In this document: piece by piece, positions 35,520-47,064 of the stretch | Layout of the letters: the number at the start of each line of letters is the position of its first letter | Position numbering within the stretch: position 1 is the first letter of the stretch | DNA from: Fallopia convolvulus | Lineage: Eukaryota; Streptophyta; Magnoliopsida; Caryophyllales; Polygonaceae | Reading direction: 5' to 3' | DNA: 64,000 bases | NCBI GenBank assembly: GCA_964016875.1 | Contig: OZ024724.1 | Coordinates: 18,704,501 to 18,768,500, forward strand | Made by a program: the position numbers and the translations under genes | The notes under the pieces: generated by a model | What the model was told of the DNA's origin: nothing | What the model saw: the letters and a program-made list of their open reading frames with translations, nothing else | The model's database searches: none

Positions 35520-35801
35520 GTGGGTGGAATTCGGTTTAGGCTTGTTAGCTGTTTTTGAGATTTCACTATGTTGTTGACTTTAGCAGATTTCTGGTGTTGA
35601 ATATAAATTGGCTAGACATTGGATTCATGCATGACATTATAAAAATGTGGTTTGTTTGAATGACAGTTGGATGTTTTAAAATAGTTTTCTTATTGTGCCT
35701 GAGTTGCAAGGTCCATGCATTCTAGTTGTCAACCAGTTCAGGTAGAACCCGTTAGGGTCAAACTACCTAGTAATGTCCCGACGTTAAGTCGGGGTGTTAC
35801 A
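35517..35801 (+). repeat. truncated 5' LTR
   Basis: 285 bp that match 55458-55743 of the solo LTR with one single-base gap and few substitutions. It ends GGGGTGTTACA. About 2.6 kb of the LTR's start are missing, replaced by the integrase copy. Confidence 0.9.
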
Positions 35802-35804
35802 AAT

Positions 35805-35816
35805 TGGTATCAGAGC
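35805..35816 (+). promoter_or_regulatory. primer binding site (initiator tRNA-Met)
   Basis: TGGTATCAGAGC, three bases after the LTR end, in the expected orientation. Confidence 0.9.
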
Positions 35817-36056
35817 GAGTTTGGTACGGAACATGGGATCGAGCAATACGTGTACACGAGGTCCAAGTAAAAAAAACTAAAATCGGCCGGTGTTTTTCCA
35901 AAAAGTTTTTAAATGGGGTAGTCATGCTGCATATAGGACTAGATGACACGACGTGACTCCGCTGCCATCCGCCGAAGGACCTCACGTAGAATTGTTAGTA
36001 AATCCTTCACTTTTAGTCAGAGTTTAAAGTTTTGACTGTGAGACTTTCTGTTATAG

Positions 36057-37515
36057 ATGGCTCCACAAACTAGAGTTAGAGTTGCTGCTGCTAGTGGTAG
36101 AGGTCGTGGTAGAGGCCGTGGTAGAGGTCGTGGAAGGGGTCGTGGTAGAGGAGAGACTCCTGTAGCTGTTGAGCCAGAAGAGCATCAGAATGGTCACCCC
36201 CAAGAAGAAGTTGCTGAGAGTGGTGATGGGACTGCTGGGATACATCAAGATGCTAGTGTGTCTATTGTTGGAGGAGGGCCCCCAGCTAATGTGGCCCACG
36301 TTGGAGTCAATGCACCGCCTGCTGGATTGTCACCAGATATGGATCCTGCACTTCGAGCTACACTTGTAGGATTGCTACAGAATCTGTTGGGCACAGGTGT
36401 TGCTTTCGATCTGAATGTTGTGGGTGGGCTTCAAAGGACTGAGATGAGAGCACCAGGCCAAAATACAGTTGGAGTTGCTCAATTAGGAAGGGTACCAGAA
36501 GTACAGAGACCAGAAGTGGTTGATCGTGTGGTAGAGTTACCAAGACAGTGTCGCGAGCCCCAACCTGACAAGTGGCTCGCGGAGTTCAGGATGATCGGGG
36601 TGCCAAACTTTACTAGGGCTAAGGATACGAATGTGGAGCAGTGGTTGAGGAGAGTGACATCTGCTTTGGACTCTATTCAAGCGCCAGAAGAGAGGAAGAT
36701 GTCTTTGGTACAGAGTCTGCTGCAGGGAGATGCTTTTGATTGGTGGGACATGAGCAGAGAAGGTCAGACAGATGTGACCTTTGAAGAGTTTCGAAAGAGG
36801 ATTAGAGATTTAAACTGTCCTCTAGTGATTAGGTCGGCTCGTGAGGCTGCTTTTCGGGATGCTGGACCCGAGAACATCACGGTGGAGGAAACCATTCTGA
36901 AGTTCCATAAGGAGTTGACAGCTGTGCCAAATGCCGCTCCTACAGAAGAATTGAAGATCGCAACCTTCCTAAAGAGGCTGCAACCGCATCTGCGTGCTTA
37001 TGTTTTTGGTCTTCGACTCACTACTTTGAGAGATGTTCAGGAGTCCGTTTTGGCTTATGCTATGGCCACGCCCTGACCAGGTCAGTTGGAGATACATGCT
37101 AGTGCGAACAAGAAGTTGTCTGGCCTTCAGATTCGAGGAGGGATAGTCGACCGGGTTCATTTTAGCAGAACCGGTCCGGATCTCAGTCACAGGGCCATCA
37201 AGACCAGTCTCAGCAGGGTCATCATTCTAGGGGACAAAAAGAATGCTTCAATTGTGGAGGCGCTGATCACTTTAAAAATTAGTGTCCAAAGCCAGTTCGG
37301 AACTGCTTCAATTGTGGGAAGCCTGGCCATATGCGACAATATTGCAAGGTTGGTGTACCCTCTCAAGGATCTTCGCCAGGGACTGTGAATCAGGGAGCTC
37401 GTCGTCCGCCACAACAGACTCAGCAAGCATCAGGCCAGAACAGAGGTCGAGGTACAGGAGCCAACGCCCAGAGAATCAACCAACCTCGAGTGTTCGAGAT
37501 GAGGGGAGTTGATGC
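36057..37515 (+). pseudogene. chromovirus-type gag with stops
   Basis: ATG 36057 opens 339 codons: MAPQTRVRVAAASGRG, a long Arg-Gly tract, then the gag domain (WLRRVTSALDS; FEEFRKRIRD; FLKRLQPHLRAYV). A TGA stops it at 37074, and beyond it the frame is disturbed until two CCHC knuckles, CFNCGGADHFKN*C (with a stop) and CFNCGKPGHMRQYC. The gag is clearly related to that at 15189-16679, with near-identical strings such as TEELKIATFLKRLQPHLRAYV split by one or two changes. Arg-Gly runs would bind nucleic acid. Confidence 0.85.
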
Positions 37516-40314
37516 CTTACATGCACCGACTGCTACAGGTACGTTTTGGATTCAATCTAAACCTGTTCATATTCTTTTTGACACGGGTGCCACACACTCT
37601 TTTGTATCCTCTTCTTGCGTGGCTAGACTAGGATTGACTTGCACAGAAGGGGAATCTTTTGTAGTGGGTCTACCCGATGGTAGTAAGGTGAGTGGAAATA
37701 GGGAGATTCTGTAGTGTCCTATTAGAATAGGAGGTAGAGACTGGTATGCAAATTTTATAGTAATGCAGTTGTCCCCTGATGATGACGTGATTTTGGGAAT
37801 GGATTGGATGAGGCGTTATAGAGCCATACTAGATATACATAAGGGCACCGTCACGATGTCCGCAGACGACGGAACTGTACAAGTGAGTCAGGAATTAGAG
37901 CAAGTTTGGCCGAGCCCAATGATTAGTATGGTAAAAGCCGCCAAGTTGCTTAATGGAGGATGTGTAGGGTATTGGTGTTATGTCCTACAAGGGGACAAGG
38001 AAGGACCACACCTTCAAGATATACCGGTAGTCTGTGAGTTTAAGGATGTCTTTCCAGACGATTTACCGGGCTTGCCACCTCAAAGAGAGGTTGATTTCAG
38101 CATTGATCTTGAGTCAGGAACAATCCCGATCTCGAGGGCTCCATACCGCATGGCTCCGACGGAAATGCAGGAATTGAAGGCACAATTGGAAGGAGTTGTT
38201 GGAAGAGGGGTATGTACACCCGAGCGTGTCACCCTGGGGAGCTCCAGTTTTGTTTGTAAAGAAGAAGGACGGTTCACTTCGCTTGTGTATTGGTTATCGG
38301 GAGTTGAACTGAGTCACCATCAAGAACAAGTACCCACTACCCCGCATCGATGATCTGTTGGATCAGTTATAAGGGGCTACGGTGTTTTCTAAGGTGGATC
38401 TGAGGTCAGGATATCATCAACTAAGAATTCGAGAGGAAGACATCCCAAAGACGGCTTTCCGAACTAGATATGGACATTACGAGTTTGTGGTGATGCCATT
38501 CGGGTTAACCAATGCACCTGTAGTGTTCATGGAGTTGATGAACCGAGTGTTTATAGATTTCCTGGACAAATTTGTGGTGGTATTCATTGATGATATCTTG
38601 ATTTATTTCCCGTAATGAAGAGGAGCACGCAGAACACCTTAGGCAAGTGTTGAAAGTGTTGAGGCAACATCAGTTGTTTGCTAAACTATCCAAGTGTGAG
38701 TTCTGGCTACCGGAAGTCACCTTTCTGGGACATGTGGTGTCTGCAAAGGGGGTAATGGTGGACCCTGTGAAAATCAAGGTTGTAAAAGAGTGGGAAGCCC
38801 CAAGAAATGTGAAGGAGGTGCGGAGTTTCCTAGGTTTAGCGGGGTACTACCGGAGGTTCGTAGAAGGGTTCTCCCGTATAGCCCAACCGCTTACGAATTT
38901 GTTAAAGAAGACCACTCGTTTTAAGTGGAGTGAGGCATGCCAGAGAAGCTTTGAAGAGTTGAAAAAGAGGTTGACTTCAGCTCCTATACTTGCTCTCACG
39001 CAAGGAAATGAGGACTTTGTGATCTACAGTGACGCTTCCAAGGTAGGCTTGGGATGTGTGTTGATGCAGAAGGATAAGGTGATTGCATATGCTTCAAGAC
39101 AATTGAAGCCAAATGAGCAGAATTACCCTACTCATGACTTGGAGTTGGCAGCAGTGGTGCATGCTCTGAAGATTTGCGCCATTACTTATATGGTAGTACT
39201 TGCAAGGTGATGACAGATCATAAGAGTCTTAAGTACATCTTTACTCAGAGAGAATTGAACATGAGACAGCGGAGATGGCTCGAGTTGCTGAAGGACTATG
39301 ACTTGGAGATCCTTTATCACCCAGGAAAAGCGAACGTAGTCGCCGATGCACTTAGTAGGAAGACCTCTCAAGAATGTATGTTGGCTCGTTTAACGGCTCA
39401 CACCGAGCTACAAAGAGAGCTGATAAGGTATGGAATCGAGGTGCAGATTTAGCGTTACCAGGGTAGATTGAGTATTATGCAGTGTCAACCGACTTTGCTT
39501 GAAGAAGTAAGAAAGAGACAAGAAGTGTGTCCAATGATTCAGGAGCTGAAGCAGAAATTAAGCTGTGGTGAGGCACCTGATTTTGTAGAGAGAGCAGATG
39601 GTATCTTGAGTTTGCGCGGCCGAATCTGTGTGCCTCGAGATGAAGAGTTGAGAAAGAAGATTTTGCAAGAAGCCCACGCTACACCTTACTCGATTCACCC
39701 TGGAGCGAGTAAGATGTACAAAGATTTACGACAATACTACTGGTGGGATGGCATGAAGCCAGATGTAGCAAGATTCGTGGCTAAGTGTCAAGTTTGTCAA
39801 CAAGTGAAGATTGAGCACCAGAGGTCGGGTGGTATGCTCCAACCCCTACCTATTCCAGAGTGGAAGTGGGAGGATATTTCCATGGATTTTGTCACGGGGT
39901 TACGAATCAGCAAGGGACATGATGCCATCTGGGTTGTAGTGGATAGGTTGACCAAGACTGCTCGCTTTTTGCCTATTAAGGAGACTTGAAAAATTAACAA
40001 ATTGGTAGAAGTGTTCGTAAATCAGATAGTTAGACTGCATGGTGTACCCAAGACCATTGTGTCAGATCGTGATGGGCGTTTTACTTCCAGATTTTGGCAA
40101 CAAGTTCATGAGGCACTCGGGATGAGATTGCACTTCACGACTGCTTACCATCCGCAGTCAGATGGCCAGTCTGAGAGGACAATTCAGAATCTAGAGGACA
40201 TGCTGAGGTCTTGCATTCTCGACTGGGGAGGTCACTGGTCAGATCATCTAGCATTAGTGGAGTTTGCCTACAACAACAGTTGGCACTCCTCGATCAGATG
40301 GCTCCATATGAGGC
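37516..40314 (+). pseudogene. chromovirus-type pol, 5' part (protease, RT, RNase H, integrase)
   Basis: Protease FDTGATHSFVSS at 37577 with a stop at 37712; ILGMDWM follows. Reverse transcriptase spans about 38060-38620 with a frameshift near 38200 and the catalytic VFIDDILIY at 38580; a stop and frameshift follow. RNase H includes YSDASKVGLGCVL (39025) and DHKSLKYIF after a frameshift near 39180. Integrase shows the zinc finger (HPGASKMYKDLRQYYWW; C-X2-C), a TGA at 39987, then the catalytic Asp residues and YHPQSDGQSER. A one-base deletion lies just before the AthL-2 junction. Domain order PR-RT-RH-IN is that of Ty3/gypsy. Confidence 0.88.
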
Positions 40315-41521
40315 TGACTCGGCTAAAATCGTTGTTGCCAAGATCAAAGATAAATAACCCTAAACTACTAACTAGTATAGCAAGTAAGCAAGGGGTCGAA
40401 CCCAAGAGAATCGGAATTCTGATCAATCAGTAAAAGCAAAGACATGGTTTTTGGAAGTTCAGGCAAATAAACAAGCAAGCAAATATTATAAGGGATTTAA
40501 TCAATTGGAAGAAAGCAGAGTTCATTCAATCAATTCCACCTTTTTAATCATTCGATCATTGATTCATCCACTTTTCTATTAATTCCCTAGTTAATTCCAA
40601 TCCTTATAAAAGATTTCCGCTTGTCCACGGTCCAAGCGAAAGAATGATATGAACAAGAACGCTTAATTCAAATCATGCAAAGTATTAAGGATAGAAGGAT
40701 ATTAATTCATGCAATCAAGCTACGAGTCTCATGCATAAAATAACAATCAAACACTCTTTCTCAATTCTAGTCCACGGTCCTAGAAAAGAGTTGTTTCAAG
40801 GATAAATAAGATTGCACAGACAACAATCAAACAAATCCAAACAGTAGAATATCAATCAAATTCAACAAGTTGCGCACCAAGAGAAATCAATTGATAATCA
40901 TAAATTAAGCACAAGAGTTTTGATATCAACCAAGGGATAGAAAAGTTACCAGAATCTCACAAAATACATAAAAAGGCTTCCTTGATTAAACAAACTCCAA
41001 AGGGAAATTAGTTCTCCATAATACTGAAAATATGCTAGAAATTGTCTTTAAATTGTGTTGTAACCCTAAAGTGAAACTCGAAACAAACCTTAAATAGTAG
41101 AAAATAAGTCCGAAAATATAAAAATATAAAAAATACAAAAGATAAAATAAAGACGAAACGAAGGCGGCGCTGAAACCCTCGATCCGCGAGTGCGGATTAA
41201 ATCCGCGGGCGCGGATCTTCTCTCTTGCCTCGGCCGCGGAACCCCAACGATCCGCGAGCGCGGAAATAATCCGCGGTCGCGGATCTAGCCTTCCTCGCCC
41301 TCGGATGGTTTTGCTTCTACCTCGGCACCGCGGGCTCGGATCTGATCCGAGGGCGCGGATCTTGACTCCTTGAACTTCAACTTCGAATTTAGGATTTCTG
41401 TCTTCCAAATCTTCAACTGTAGGCTTCTGCTGATATTACAGATAATCACCTAATCTAGCCTAAAACACTCAGAAAATCCTAATAAAATACAGAATTACGC
41501 TGTACTAAAACCAGTGTATCA
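40315..41521 (-). repeat. AthL-2 LTR, left copy (3' LTR)
   Basis: 1207 bp. It has four well-formed copies of the element's GC-rich near-palindrome (41183, 41202, 41251, 41270) and weaker ones to 41370. It contains 26 bases near 41480-41505 that the other LTR lacks. Confidence 0.93.
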
Positions 41522-42248
41522 AATTCCCCCATACTTAGATCTTGCTCGTCCTCGAGTAAGCTCAAAATAAATCTAACAATCAATCCTATCAAAGATCCAC
41601 AGGAAGTAAAGGGAAATATGAAAAATCTACTCTCAACTCACAACCTAGACCCATGTAGAGAAATAGTGAGCAAAACAAGAAAGCTCAAATCACACACCTC
41701 ACAGATACAAGGTATAACACTCAAGCTCCAAAAAGTGTAGAGCAACCTAGGATCTACCCAATATCTAAAGTGTAATCCCCAAGCCCCAAAGTAGAATATG
41801 ATCCTAAACACTCTGATTTTACCACTCATTCTACTTAGGCGCCCTTTCGGGTTTTCACCTAATCACTCTTTTCATTTTTCTCAGGTGTGCTCACAAATAC
41901 TCACATCTCTCATAAACCTCATATTACCCCAGCCTAATGCTGGTCCGGGTTACCTGCTTATTACCTGAGCCGCCCTTTCGGGTTTTCAGCTCATCCCAGG
42001 ATTTTATATGCCTTTTTTCATATTTTTTATGGTTTTTTTAATATTTTTTTATTTTTTTTTTATTTTTTATAATTATGACAGAAATAGAATGCAACTGTAC
42101 ATATAATACAAATATAGCAGTGAATCCCTTCCCCCATACTTAAACCCTTCATTGTCCCCAATGAAGCTAAGAAATAAAGACCAAAGTACAGAAGAAGGAA
42201 TCAGAAGATTCACTGCTGATCTGGTGGAGGGAATGATGGATAACCTGG
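41522..42248 (-). other. AthL-2 polypurine tract and 3' non-coding region
   Basis: The first 13 bases are the polypurine tract (minus strand GTATGGGGGAATT). The rest shows no domain. It includes two copies of GCCCTTTCGGGTTTTCA (about 41850 and 41971) and a T-rich run at 42020-42070. The phrase CCCATACTTAGA/CTTGCTCGTCCTCGAG beside the tract resembles the same place in AthL-1. Confidence 0.6.
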
Positions 42249-43500
42249 TCACTGTGTCTGCCAGAAAACAATTGCCTGCCTCTGATGCTGATAAAATGCC
42301 TCCAATGAACGATCCATAGCATCCTGACGTGCAGACATGGCATCTTGACGAATAGATAAGTGCTGCATCCCACTCAACATACGATCCTCAAAACTCATAC
42401 CATCTGTCCATGGCAAACTGGAGGAAGCAGAAGTAGAAGCAGAAGTGGATGCACGAGTAGCTGGGGAAGGTGCACCCCAACCAACTGTAGTTTGTGGAGC
42501 AGGAGCCCATCCAGAAGGCTCAGAATAAAATCTAGCACGAAATGCATTAGCCTGCTCATCCCAACCAACACCATCAGCCTCATACTCATCGCCAACAAAC
42601 TCCTCTGCAGGAACGCCTACATTAGGCTGCAGATGAAAAGAATACACAGTATCGCCATACTGTAAATGTGCAGGTAGACGCAGATAAGCTGTAGCAGGAT
42701 GCCCATGCAACCAAGTCCACCCGTCATCAACTGACCCTCTCAAACAATTAGCCCTAACTAAAGCCTGGTGAGTGTATCTGTACCCATCAGTCAAATGCCG
42801 GCCAAACTGTGCCTCAATCTGCTCTCTAGAAACAAATCTGGTGGCTAAAAGAGTAACCATACCACCCAATCCAATCGACCCCCTCTTATCTAGATACTTC
42901 TCAGCAAACTGAATAAATAATCCGAACCAATCCGGGCAGTGAGACGGAAAAGGAAACAAGCATCTAATAATCCTCAAATCTCGAGCAAGAAGCTTGTTTG
43001 GCTCTCCCTGAGCGAAAAATGCCATGGCCAGAACCTTGTGACACAGACAGACACAGGAATGGGGAATCTTACTGTTAAGCTCCCCAGAACGAGTGTTAAA
43101 AGGGGAGCCAGTAAGCGTATACCAAAAATCATAAATAGTGGGATCAGACAGTATGCTCGTCCACCCATCAGTAGGTGGTGAAGTGATCCCAAAAATAAGA
43201 CAGGCCTCCTCACGGGTCAAACTATATAATCTATCACAAGCATGAAAACTCAAGACCCCATCAGCAAAGTGGAAAGTGGACAGAAACTCCATAGTAAGAC
43301 CCTTATAAGTAGGCATAGCTAGAGCAGAAAAATTACCCAAACCCCCAGTCGCCAGTAACTACTCTGTACACTCTCTAAGTCCCAAATTAATCAGTGTAGG
43401 GACATCAAAAAAATTTAGTACTGACAAACTCCCTATCCTCATACTTATCCCAAAGCTCCCTCTGTCCCTCACTCAGATGTTGTAAACCGTAATATGCCAT
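42249..43500 (-). pseudogene. Athila ORF1-type gene of AthL-2
   Basis: An open frame of 363 codons runs from 43340 to 42249. The reading sense continues upstream to an ATG at 43500, but a T-run (about 43408) causes a frameshift and a TAG lies near 43360. It contains the same type of core as the AthL-1 protein (EFLSTFHF...LSFHACDRLYSLTREEACLIFGI) and the same order: conserved core, acidic stretch, low-complexity Ser/Thr/Ala part, terminal coiled coil (about residues 320-360). Family function is unknown. The gene would be intact but for those two changes, so it may have been active until recently. Confidence 0.7.
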
Positions 43501-44554
43501 AGCTGAATAAATAATACAGAGCTGAGCAAGAAAATGACCAAGTTACTGAAATCCGCGGCTTCGGACAACAAATAAGGCGCGGACTGGACAAAAGAAATCC
43601 GCGGGCGCGGAAGATTTCCGAGAGCGCGGACAGGCAAAGAAAATCCACGGGCGCGGAAGATTTCCGAGAGCGCGGACAGGCAAAGAAAATCCGCGGGCGC
43701 GGAATTGTACCTCGGGCGCGGATCTGGAAATTTTCAGATCTGGAGCTCGTCGTCAATGGCGAATTCCGACCCACACAACTCAACACAATTCGTCTCAAAC
43801 AACCCCAAATCCACTCCCAACAGTAAAAATCAAACTCTAGAAACAAGATTCGAGTACTAACCGATGTAGATCTAGTTCGATTGTGCTCCAAAACTTCAAT
43901 CCACACCAAACTTCGACTCCAACAATGGTGAACCGGGCTGCACACGAATCCGCGGGCGCGGAATGACACCGAGGTCGCGGATCGCTGGGTCGCGGATGGT
44001 AAGGGTGGCCGCGGGTGTGGTGATTTGGTGGTTGAAGGGTGGAGATGGTGGTGTTTTTGTTGTAAGGGGGTGTTTGGTGAGAGAGGAAGAATGGATGTGG
44101 GGGAAAAAATAGGTAGGTGGGGTAGGTGGGAAATTGTTATTTTATTTTCGGGTTTGGTTTGGTACTGGTTCGGGCTTTTTCGGGGGTTTCACCCGAAAAC
44201 CTTTTTATTTCAGGGGTTTCACCTAAAAGCCTTTTATTTCGGGGGTTTCACCCGAAAGCCTTTTATTTTTATTCTTTTTATTTTTTTTATTTTTTTATTT
44301 TTTTTATTTTTTTATGAATAATTGATAAAAATCAGGCCGATCCGCGATCTCGGATCGTATCCATGGTCGCGGAATTTGCCGAGGTCTCGGATCAAATCCG
44401 GGGTCGCGGATCGAGCCGCGGGCTCCAACTCCTCTCGGACTGGTTTCTTTTGATGGGAAAAATGGTATCTGCAAGTTAGCCCGACAAAAACAAACGAATA
44501 CTAAAACTAAAACTAAATTAAAAAGATAAAAGAAAAGAAAAGAAAAACTTACCT
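43501..44554 (-). other. AthL-2 spacer upstream of the ORF1-type gene
   Basis: Non-coding. It holds the densest group of the element's near-palindromes: 43552, 43598, 43617, 43644, 43663, 43690, 43949, 43968, 44341, 44360, 44378 and 44397. Three copies of GGGGTTTCACC-(C/T)-(G)AAA with AGCCTTTTATTT lie at 44180-44270. The left part may be the promoter and leader of the gene. Confidence 0.55.
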
Positions 44555-44603
44555 CGGGTTGCCTCCCGAGCAGCGCCTTTGTTTAACGTCGTTTGGCCCG
44601 ACG
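44555..44603 (-). other. conserved hairpin block after gag-pro (AthL-2)
   Basis: CGGGTTGCCTCCCG (44555-44568) then GCGCC, TTTAACGTCGTTTGGCCCGACG. The same block as 6767-6812 in AthL-1, at the same distance beyond protease. Confidence 0.6.
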
Positions 44604-44612
44604 TCCTTATGC

Positions 44613-45676
44613 TCAGAATGGATCATCATCAATCTGAAACTGGACCCTTTTTCCTTCATGTGCCATAGATAATAGGCCCTTTGAAACATCAATTACGGCG
44701 CTCGCCGTCTTCATAAATGGACGACCCAACAGCAAAACTGGGTCGTATCTCCCCTTACCGATCTCTAGGACATAAAAGTCCGTCGGAAAAATTAAACCAT
44801 CCACCTGCACTAAGACATCTTCCAAAAATCCTTTCGGATGCGCTTTAGAGTGGTCAGCCAGTTCAATAGTAATATTAGAATCCTGTAATGGCCCTAGGTC
44901 TAACTTCTCATAGATGCTAAGTGGCATGACATTAATGGATGCACCTAAATCAAGCATAGAATGCTCAATTTTAGCCTCACCAATTGTAACGGGAACAGTA
45001 AACCTCCCTGGATCCCCATACTTCTTAGGCAATTGCCTTTGAAGCATGGAAGACACATTTTCAGTATTTTCCACAAGATTAATTTTCTTAACTTGTCCCT
45101 TTTCTTTTTGTTTCCTCTTTATAGTACATAATTCTTTTAGAAATTTAGCAAACCGAGGAATACTTTGAACAAGTTTAAGTAAAGGAACATTTACCTCACA
45201 CTTGGAGAAGGTTTCGAAAATTTCCTTGTCATTGGTTGGCCTCCTGGTGTCCTTTAGTGCCTCAGGAAACGGTGGAGCTGGCTTTTGTGAAGCCATGGGG
45301 GGAAACGAAGGTCTGATATAGTCATCAGATTCTGCCAGGGGGTGATCCGCGAGCTCGGATTGGGTTCCGCGGTCTCGGATGATCCACGGGCGCGGAATTT
45401 TTCCGTGGGCGCGGATCTCGGAATTTCCTCGATTTCTGCGCCGCGATCAGAACTGCCCTCCGGTGAACTCGGCTGGTTTCCACTGGCCGAAATTTCAATA
45501 TCTAGCTCTTTCCCACTCCTTAATGTCATTGCACTCACATTCTCTCTCGGGTTAATGGGCTGAGATGGCAATTTTCCCGAGTCCTTAGCTTCTAGCCGGT
45601 TCAGAGTGGTTGCAATCTGACTTAACTGAATTTCCAAACTCTTCATTGCAGCCTTAGTCTCTTGATTTTCCTTCAT
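44613..45676 (-). pseudogene. AthL-2 gag-protease linker and aspartic protease
   Basis: The frame at 45296-44613 (227 codons) contains SMLDLGASINVMPLSIYEKL, the Athila-type active site, and LLLGRPFMKTASAVIDV, the second conserved strand, then ends cleanly at a stop after FQIDDDPF. Upstream (45676-45254) is a linker frame with four of the element's GC-rich words coded in it (45346-45415). The two frames overlap out of register, so a frameshift lies between. Protease itself looks complete and would process gag. The stop at its end is where RT would follow in an autonomous relative. Confidence 0.82.
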
Positions 45677-46908
45677 AAGCTGATTGATAATGGCGGATTT
45701 TCTTGAGGAGCTTGGGGCCTTGGCACATAATTAGGCCTGGGAACATAGTTGGGTTGACCTCCCTGTGGTGGAAAAGGTTGTTGAGGTTGTTGATTCCACC
45801 TAAAGTTAGGATGATTTGCCCACCCCGGGTTGTAGGTATTTGAATATGGCTCATTCTGGGGCCTCTGTTCATAGTTCCCTATAGCATTCACATCAGCTGC
45901 TGGCTCTTGCATGATAGGGCATGCATCAGAAGGATGGCTAGATTCGCCACAGATTCCACAAGCCCTAGAACTTGAAGCTCCATTGCCCGCCAACAGTTGC
46001 TTCATCATAGCTTTCAACTCCCTTACTTCAGCATTCAGGGAGTCATTAATAGAATGAACAGACCTACTGTTGGATCTCTTTCTCTGATTTCTGCTTTGCT
46101 CTGCTAGAGTCTCCAACTTCTCAAACGCTTGCCTAGGAGTGAGATTCTCATAAGAACCTCCACAGGAAGCATTCATCAGGCGCCTATCAGCATCACAAAG
46201 ACCTTCAATAATATAGCAAATCAGGTCTTTATCAGAATAGCCATGGTAAGGACAACTGGCTATGAGTCTCTTGTAACGCTCATAGTACTCATACAGATTC
46301 TCATCATCTCCCTGTTCCAGACTGCTCAGCTGCTTCTTGATAGACGTTTACTTGGCAGCAGGGAAATATTTCTCCAGAAAAGCACCCTTCATCTGAGCCC
46401 ATGTAGTAATCGTCTCAGGTGCTAAGTATAGATACCATTCCTTAGGTGAATCAGCCAAGGAAAATTGGAAAGCCCTCAACATTAGCTGATCTACAGTTAC
46501 ATCAGTTGGCTTCATTCCCAAGCAAACAGAATGGAACTCTGCAAGGTGTTTATTCGGATCCTCCCCACTCAGCCCATGGAACTTAGGCAAATAATGGAGA
46601 AGACCAGATTTAAGCTCAAATTTCACTCCTTCTCCCAGGGCGGGAAACTGAAGACCAAGTTGTTGTTGCTCTAAATTAGGCGCAGTCAGTTGCCTAATAG
46701 TGCGATCTGCCATGGTTACTAGCTGCTCTTCAACCTCTGAATCAGATGAAGAAGAAGAAGATGAAACTGGATCAAACTGTATGCCTAGCACTTGAGCCTG
46801 AACCTGACGTCTCAACTGTCTCAGAGTCCTGTTAATTTCTGGATCAAACGGAACAACAGGCGAATTATCAGTAGAACGGGTAAGAACCATAAGATAGGTT
46901 CTTACCAA
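45673..46908 (-). pseudogene. AthL-2 gag with one in-frame stop
   Basis: ATG 46908 (or Met codon 46887) starts the Athila gag: a Ser/acidic stretch (SSSSSSSDSEVEEQ), MADRTIRQLTAP, then the core FLEKYFPAAK. A TAA at 46348 follows that lysine, and the same frame continues to the CCHC knuckle CGICGESSHPSDAC near 45960 and a Pro/Gln-rich tail. Stop position in a conserved Lys-rich context suggests a single point mutation. Gag would form the particle. Confidence 0.85.
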
Positions 46909-47041
46909 TAAGGGGGATCTGGACGAATCGATCCGCGGGCGCGGAAAAATTCCAAGGGCGCGGATTTTCCGTGGGCTCGGAAAAATTCCGAGGTCGCGGA
47001 TTCGTCAGAAACGCCGATTAAACAGAAAATTAAAAACCGAT

Positions 47042-47059
47042 TCCCTGACAACGGCGCCA
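47042..47059 (-). promoter_or_regulatory. AthL-2 primer binding site (tRNA-Asp type)
   Basis: The + strand reads TCCCTGACAACGGCGCCA, matching the tRNA-Asp 3' tail except for two internal bases. It lies close to the right LTR at 47065. Confidence 0.85.
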
Positions 47060-47064
47060 AAATT

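Noticed and set aside
34604..35801. A retroelement with integrase before the LTR (inverted gene order)
   Set aside because: The segment matches the downstream integrase including its private mutations, so duplication and deletion explain it.
40986..41408. 140-codon Arg-rich open frame present in both AthL-2 LTRs (also 47736-48158)
   Set aside because: It lies wholly within the LTR and much of it is a translation of the GC-rich word array and its linkers. No family resemblance; two copies are expected because LTRs are duplicated.
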